A DNA stretch of 52,546 bases, taken from positions 17,999 through 70,544 of the forward strand of contig JAGHZW010000213.1 of the NCBI GenBank assembly GCA_017745195.1, written 5' to 3'. Below the pieces are notes generated by a model, which searched no databases, was not told the origin of the DNA, and saw only the letters and a program-made list of their open reading frames with translations. The first letter of the stretch is position 1. Each line of letters starts with the position of its first letter. Of this stretch, positions 48,281 through 52,546 are shown one piece after another. Origin of the DNA: Pseudoxanthomonas sp. (GTDB lineage: Bacteria; Pseudomonadota; Gammaproteobacteria; Xanthomonadales; Xanthomonadaceae). Position numbers and translations under genes: made by a program.

Positions 48281-49383
48281 CGGGGCAGTCCGGCCGACAG
48301 CTTCAGGCCGCCGCGCGAGGTGCGGCCGACGTCGAGCGATCCGCCCAGCGCAGCCAGCCGCTCACGCATGCCGGCGATGCCGTTGCCCTCGCGGATGCTG
48401 GCATCGCACTGGCCGTCGTCATGGATGTCGATGCGCAAACCCTGTTCCCCGTTGTCGATCCGCAGCCACACCCGCTCGGCGCCGGCGTGGCGTGCCGCGT
48501 TTGTCAGCGCCTCCTGCGCCAGGCGCAGTACGGTCTCGGCTACGGCCGGATCGGTGACGCGCACGCCGGGTGCGATTGTGAGATGCAGCGAAGGCCGCGG
48601 GAAGGGGGCGGCGAGCGCACGCAGCGCGGTGGCCAGGTCCAGGCCGCGGTCGTCGCGCAGCGACTGCACCACCTGGCGGATGTCGGCCAGCAGTTCGGCG
48701 GACAGGCGTTCGGCCACGGCCACCTCGGGGTGCACGCCGAGCACCGGATCGGCGGACAGGGCGCGCAGGTTGAGCCGCATCGCGGTGAGCTTGTGCCCGG
48801 CCACGTCGTGCAGTTCGCGGGCCACGCGCAGGCGCTCGGCATCGCGGGCGCTGTCGGCGAGCAGGGCACGGGTGGCCAGCAGGTCGGCGTTGACCCGGGC
48901 CAGGGCGTCGCGCGACTGCTCGGCCGAGCGCGCGTAGTACACGCAGATCGCCGCCAGCGCCTGGAAGCCCATGTTGATCAGGACCATCGGCGCGGGCGAA
49001 CGGAAACCGACGCGCAGCAGCAGCAGGTAGAACACCGCATTGGCCAGCAGGCCGGCGACGACCGCCACCCGGGTCGAGGCCATGGCGAACGCGCAGGCGA
49101 TCCACACCACCAGCAGCACCTGGGTCACGTTCAATCGCGCGGCCATGGTGCTCAGGCCCAGTGCGATCAGCAGCATCGCCGCCAGGACCAGGTGCTGCCA
49201 GGCGCGCCGATGTTCCGGGACCACGTGCAGCAGCAGGAACAGGAACCCGTATCCGCCCAGCAGGAGGAAACCATGGCCGCGTTGCGGGGCCTCGAGCAGG
49301 CCCAGCGCATAGGCCACGGTCAGCAGCGTGACCATGCCGGCGATCGGCAGCGGTTGCAGCAGGGTGCGGATGGTCTGGCGCAT
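48277..49383 (-). CDS. DesK-type sensor histidine kinase
   Basis: This 368-residue inner-membrane kinase has about six N-terminal helices (for example IAGMVTLLTVAYALGLL, LVLAAMLLIALGLS and VAVVAGLLANAVFYLLLL). The HisKA_3 phospho-acceptor is in RVARELHDVAGHKLTAMRLN, and the ATPase has ALTNAARHAGAERVWLRI and GNGIAGMRERLAALGGSL. There is no periplasmic domain of size, so it may sense membrane state or a small molecule within the bilayer, as DesK-like kinases do. The start at ATG 49383 was chosen because the upstream extension is not hydrophobic or conserved. Confidence 0.9.
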   Translation of the reverse strand: MRQTIRTLLQPLPIAGMVTLLTVAYALGLLEAPQRGHGFLLLGGYGFLFLLLHVVPEHRRAWQHLVLAAMLLIALGLSTMAARLNVTQVLLVVWIACAFAMASTRVAVVAGLLANAVFYLLLLRVGFRSPAPMVLINMGFQALAAICVYYARSAEQSRDALARVNADLLATRALLADSARDAERLRVARELHDVAGHKLTAMRLNLRALSADPVLGVHPEVAVAERLSAELLADIRQVVQSLRDDRGLDLATALRALAAPFPRPSLHLTIAPGVRVTDPAVAETVLRLAQEALTNAARHAGAERVWLRIDNGEQGLRIDIHDDGQCDASIREGNGIAGMRERLAALGGSLDVGRTSRGGLKLSAGLPR

Positions 49384-49464
49384 GCGCCCATGCTCGACGC
49401 CGGAGCGGGCGCCTGCAATGCCAAGCCGCCACGAAGTGACTTCCGGCACCCGCCACCGGGGGCC

Positions 49465-52047
49465 TCAGCCGGTCGGCAGCGACTGCCGCAGCCGCTCGAT
49501 GCCCTCCCACGGATCCTTGCGCAGCCGCGCCGCGCGCTGCAGGGCCTTGGCCGGGGAGAACGCGCCGGGCCCGGCGATCCGTGCCAGCTCTTCCCAGCGC
49601 AGCGGCACGGCCACGGTCGCGTGCTCGCGCGCGCGCAGCGACCAGCTGGCCACGCTGGTGGCGCCGCGGGTGTTGCGCAGCCAGTCCAGGAAGATGCGCC
49701 CGCCGCGCTGCGCCTTGCGCGCGCTGGCCAGCCAGCGCTCCGGCGCATGCGCTTCCATCGCCCGGGCGAAGGCCTCGCAGAAGTCGCGCGCCTGTTCCCA
49801 CGGCACCGCCGGCGCCAGCGGCACCACCACGTGCAGGCCCTTGCCGCCGCTCATCCGCAGGAAGCTGTCCAGGCCGGCGTCCTGCAGCCGGGCGCGGATC
49901 TCGCGGGCACCGTCGCGCACCGCCTTCCACGACACGCCTTCGCCAGGATCCAGGTCGAACACCAGCCGGTCGGCGCTTTCCGGATCGTCGACGGTCGCGC
50001 CCCATGGATGGAACTCGAGCACGTTCATCTGCACCAGCTGCAGCAGGCCGGTGGCGTCGTCGATCCAGACGTAGTCCTCGACGCCGCTTTTCTGCCGCAG
50101 CGGCAGCGCATGCACCGCGTCGCCGAAGCCGGCGCCGTGGTGTTTCTGGAAGAAGCACTGGCCCGACGCGCCATCGGGACAGCGCAGCAGCGACAGCGGG
50201 CGCCGCGCGACGTCGCGCAGCAGCCACGGCGCGATGTCGCGGTAGTAGGCGGCGACGTCGCCCTTGGTCACGCCGTCGGCGGGATAGACCACGCGTTCCG
50301 GATGGGTGATGGCGACATCGTCCGCGGTGCGCGCCGACGACCGCTTCGCACCGCGGCCGGGGGCTTTCTTCGCGGTACGCGTGGCCCGCGCGGTGGCGGA
50401 CGCGGCCGGAGCGAGATCGGCCATGCGCTTGTCCTCCCTCAATCCGCGGAAACTGGCCTGGCGCAGCAGGCCTTCCTTGGCCCAGCCGCGGAACGCCACT
50501 TCCACCACCAGCCGTGGCTGCAGCCAGTGCACGTTGCGCGGCCGCAGCGGAATGTGGGTCGGCAACTCGACTGGCGGCTGGTCGGTTTCCAGCGCGCGCA
50601 TGCGCTTGAACAGGGTCCGCAGCATCTCCTCGCCGAAGCCGCTGCCGACGCGGCCGACGTAGCGCAGGCCGCCGGACTCCGGGCGCGCGAGCAGCAGCGA
50701 GCCGAAATGGCCGCGCGAGCCCTTCGGCGCGGTATAGCCGACCACCACGAACTCGTCGCCCGCCTCGTGCTTGACCTTGATCCAGTCCTGGCCGCGGCCG
50801 CCGCTGTAGCGCGCATCCACGCGCTTGCTGACGATGCCTTCGAACCCGGCCTTGCCGCTGGCGGCGAACACCTCCGCGCCGTGGCCGAGCACGTGGTCGC
50901 TGTAGGCGAGCACGCCAGGTGCCTCGCCCACCAGCTCGCGCAGCAGCGCTTTGCGCCCGAGCAGCGGCGCGGCGGACAGGTCGACGCCGGCCAGGCCGGG
51001 CAGGTCGAACACCACATAGCGCAGCGGTTGCCGCGAGCTGCCTTCGAGCACGCGCTGCAGCGCGGAGAAGTCGCTGTGGCCGTTGCCGTCGAGCACCACC
51101 AGTTCGCCATCCAGGCGCGCATCGGATACCGGCAGCGCCTCGATCGCCCGCGCCACCTCCGGCACGCGCGCGGTCCAGTCCAGGTCGTTGCGCGAACGCA
51201 GCCTGGCCTTGCCGCCGACGAGGTCAGCCAGCAGCCGGTAGCCATCCCACTTGATCTCGTGCAGCCAGCCGTCACCGGCCGGTGGCGTGGCACGCAGCGT
51301 GCACAGCTCGGGCGCGAATCCGGGCGGATGCGGCTGATCGCGTGCGCCGGGCAGGGCCAGGGCGCGTTTGTGCCAGGACGCGTCCGCCTTGCGTGCGCGG
51401 CGCGGGGAAGGGGTGGAGCGGGGTTCCGGAGAAGCGGAACGGGCGGTCTTGCGCGCCGGAACAGGGGTCCGGCGGCCGCTTGCCGGGGCGCCCGCGTCCT
51501 TCCTGCGGGAAGGACGGCGCTGCCTTGCCGCGGTGCCTTCGACCAGGTCGTCCGCTTCGAGGTCGGTGGCATGCGCGTCGCTGCGCTTGATCAGCAGCCA
51601 CTGCGGTTGCCGCTCCTGCTTGCCGGTGCGGACCAGTTTCCAGGCACCGTTGAGCTTGTCGCCATGCAGCTCGAAATCCAGCGAGCCCCTGGCGATCGCC
51701 GCGAGCGGGTCCTGGTCGGTCGCCCAGGTGCCCGCGTCGAAGATGTCGACATGGCCGGCCCCGTAATGGCCTTCGGGAATGTCGCCGGTGAACCCGGCGT
51801 AGTCCAGTGGATGGTCCTCGACCTGCACCGCCAGCCGTTTCTCGCCGGCGCGCAGCGAAGGGCCCTTCGGCACCGCCCAGCTCTTGAGCACGCCATCGGC
51901 TTCCAGCCGGAAGTCATAATGGCGACGCGAAGCGTGATGCAGCTGGACCACGAAGACGGGCCGGTGCGCGGCACGGTGCTTCGCCGCGCCCCGCGGCTCC
52001 GGCGTGGCCGCGAAGTCGCGTTTGCGGGCGTAATCGTGCAGCGACAC
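49465..52047 (-). CDS. ligD: Multifunctional DNA ligase D (NHEJ)
   Basis: LigD repairs double-strand breaks with Ku. The 860-residue protein has the Pseudomonas-type domain order. The 3'-phosphoesterase comes first (about 20-170, FVVQLHHASRRHYDFRLE). The ATP-dependent ligase follows (about 250-540, adenylated Lys in HEIKWDGYRLL, then GFEGIVSKRVDARY). The primase-polymerase is last (about 590-850, catalytic LVFDLDPGEG). Long Lys/Arg/Ala linkers join them (RRKDAGAPASGRRTPVPARK and AKKAPGRGAKRSSARTADD). It ends 6 bp after ku on the same strand, one operon. Confidence 0.96.
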   Translation of the reverse strand: MSLHDYARKRDFAATPEPRGAAKHRAAHRPVFVVQLHHASRRHYDFRLEADGVLKSWAVPKGPSLRAGEKRLAVQVEDHPLDYAGFTGDIPEGHYGAGHVDIFDAGTWATDQDPLAAIARGSLDFELHGDKLNGAWKLVRTGKQERQPQWLLIKRSDAHATDLEADDLVEGTAARQRRPSRRKDAGAPASGRRTPVPARKTARSASPEPRSTPSPRRARKADASWHKRALALPGARDQPHPPGFAPELCTLRATPPAGDGWLHEIKWDGYRLLADLVGGKARLRSRNDLDWTARVPEVARAIEALPVSDARLDGELVVLDGNGHSDFSALQRVLEGSSRQPLRYVVFDLPGLAGVDLSAAPLLGRKALLRELVGEAPGVLAYSDHVLGHGAEVFAASGKAGFEGIVSKRVDARYSGGRGQDWIKVKHEAGDEFVVVGYTAPKGSRGHFGSLLLARPESGGLRYVGRVGSGFGEEMLRTLFKRMRALETDQPPVELPTHIPLRPRNVHWLQPRLVVEVAFRGWAKEGLLRQASFRGLREDKRMADLAPAASATARATRTAKKAPGRGAKRSSARTADDVAITHPERVVYPADGVTKGDVAAYYRDIAPWLLRDVARRPLSLLRCPDGASGQCFFQKHHGAGFGDAVHALPLRQKSGVEDYVWIDDATGLLQLVQMNVLEFHPWGATVDDPESADRLVFDLDPGEGVSWKAVRDGAREIRARLQDAGLDSFLRMSGGKGLHVVVPLAPAVPWEQARDFCEAFARAMEAHAPERWLASARKAQRGGRIFLDWLRNTRGATSVASWSLRAREHATVAVPLRWEELARIAGPGAFSPAKALQRAARLRKDPWEGIERLRQSLPTG

Positions 52048-52053
52048 GGGTGG

Positions 52054-52546
52054 TCAGCCGGCTTTGCGCCGCGGTGCGGTCTTGCGTGCGCCGGCTTTCT
52101 TCGCGGCGGCCTTGCGCGCGGTCTTCTTCGCCGGCGCGGCGGCCTTCTGCGGCGCCCGCGCCGTGCCCGCATGCTTCTTGGCCGGGGTGCGCTTCTTCGC
52201 ATCCAGGCTCTGTTGCAGCAAGGACATGAAGTCGACCACATTCGTCGTCGCCTCTTCCGGCGCCTCGTGCTCGTCCTCGATCCGTGCGGTGCCGCCCTTG
52301 CTCTTGACCCGCTTGCGGATGATCGCGTGCAGGCGTTCGCGGAATTCGTCCTTGTAGTCGTCCGGCTTCCAGTCGCCGCTCATCGAATCGATCAGCTGCT
52401 CGGCCATCTGCAGCTCCTTCGCGCTGACCCGGTAGTCGGATGATTTGCCTTCCGGCAGTGCGTAATCGGAGGGATCGACCAGCTCCTGCGGGTAGCGCAG
52501 CAGCATCAGGATCAGCGCGTCGCCCTGCGTGGCGGCCTGGTGCAGA
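52054..52546 (-). CDS. ku: Ku protein, non-homologous end joining (partial, 5' end outside window)
   Basis: Only the C-terminal part is present (about 163 residues); the frame runs open to the window end. LMLLRYPQELVDP and ELQMAEQLIDSMSGDWKPDDYKDEFRERLHAII are Ku signatures. The Lys/Ala-rich tail (from about 52230 down, KKHAGTARAPQKAAAPAKK) is typical of extended bacterial Ku C-termini that bind DNA. Ku rings thread DNA ends and recruit LigD, encoded directly downstream. Confidence 0.94.
   Translation of the reverse strand, partial: LHQAATQGDALILMLLRYPQELVDPSDYALPEGKSSDYRVSAKELQMAEQLIDSMSGDWKPDDYKDEFRERLHAIIRKRVKSKGGTARIEDEHEAPEEATTNVVDFMSLLQQSLDAKKRTPAKKHAGTARAPQKAAAPAKKTARKAAAKKAGARKTAPRRKAG

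Noticed and set aside
48421-52443. Very long open frame (1340 codons) on the plus strand opposite the kinase, ligD and ku.
   Set aside because: It is a by-product of high-GC codon usage opposite real genes. It has no family features, while the minus strand encodes complete, motif-bearing proteins.

Overview
The window is about 52.5 kb of high-GC DNA with the gene content and order of the chromosomal origin region of a Xanthomonadaceae (Lysobacteraceae) bacterium such as Lysobacter, Luteimonas or Xanthomonas. The order dnaA-dnaN-recF-gyrB, then a CPBP protease, an M48 lipoprotein, a TPR protein, tonB-exbB-exbD1-exbD2 and pdxJ is the arrangement I know from Xanthomonas. No tRNA, rRNA, CRISPR array, transposase or prophage gene was recognised.

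Region 1 (1-6417) is the replication origin: the 3' part of dnaA, an AT-rich intergenic oriC candidate with DnaA-box-like 9-mers, dnaN, recF and gyrB. Three parS centromere sites (16-mers built on TTCCACGTGGAA) lie at 2698, 3189 and 3819, one before recF and two inside it. Two things look wrong in dnaA. Bases 1-28 are an exact copy of dnaA 1113-1140, and the codons for the Walker B aspartate pair are replaced by unrelated ones.

Region 2 (6410-15877) is housekeeping: the membrane protease, M48 lipoprotein and TPR protein, the TonB energy-transducing operon with two ExbD proteins and a terminator, then on the minus strand pdxJ, a small membrane protein and a cardiolipin synthase, and on the plus strand a PA0069-type radical SAM protein.

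Region 3 (15878-23775) is a six-gene cluster resembling the Pseudomonas Fap functional-amyloid system: a FapA-like protein, FapB-like minor and FapC-like major subunits with NQQ-type repeats, a FapD C39-like peptidase, FapE, and a FapF coiled-coil/beta-barrel exporter. It is preceded by a sigma-54 promoter (GG-N10-GC) with three TGTTTCA half-sites and followed by a convergent sigma-54 enhancer-binding protein with a VpsR-like N-terminus.

Region 4 (23776-46553) is a polysaccharide-utilisation locus for an esterified, uronate-containing glycan. It holds a TonB-dependent receptor, a 1275-residue LamG-containing secreted protein of unknown activity, a GH43 enzyme, a BNR/sialidase-like propeller protein, three consecutive esterases/hydrolases, an SGNH esterase fused to a cupin, a TRAP transporter (DctPQM), a hydratase-like enzyme, KduI, KduD, KdgK and a LacI-family regulator. 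Copies of an ATGACACCG-based operator lie before kduI, between the hydratase/TRAP operon and the esterase operon, before the LamG gene, before the receptor and before kdgK, so the region looks like one regulon. KduI, KduD and KdgK turn 5-keto-4-deoxyuronate into KDPG. No member of a known pectin-lyase family was recognised here, so the enzyme that produces the unsaturated uronate is probably one of the unassigned secreted proteins.

Region 5 (46557-52546, all minus strand) holds a metallo-beta-lactamase-fold lipoprotein, a DesK/LuxR-type two-component pair, and the NHEJ pair ligD and ku; ku runs off the window end.
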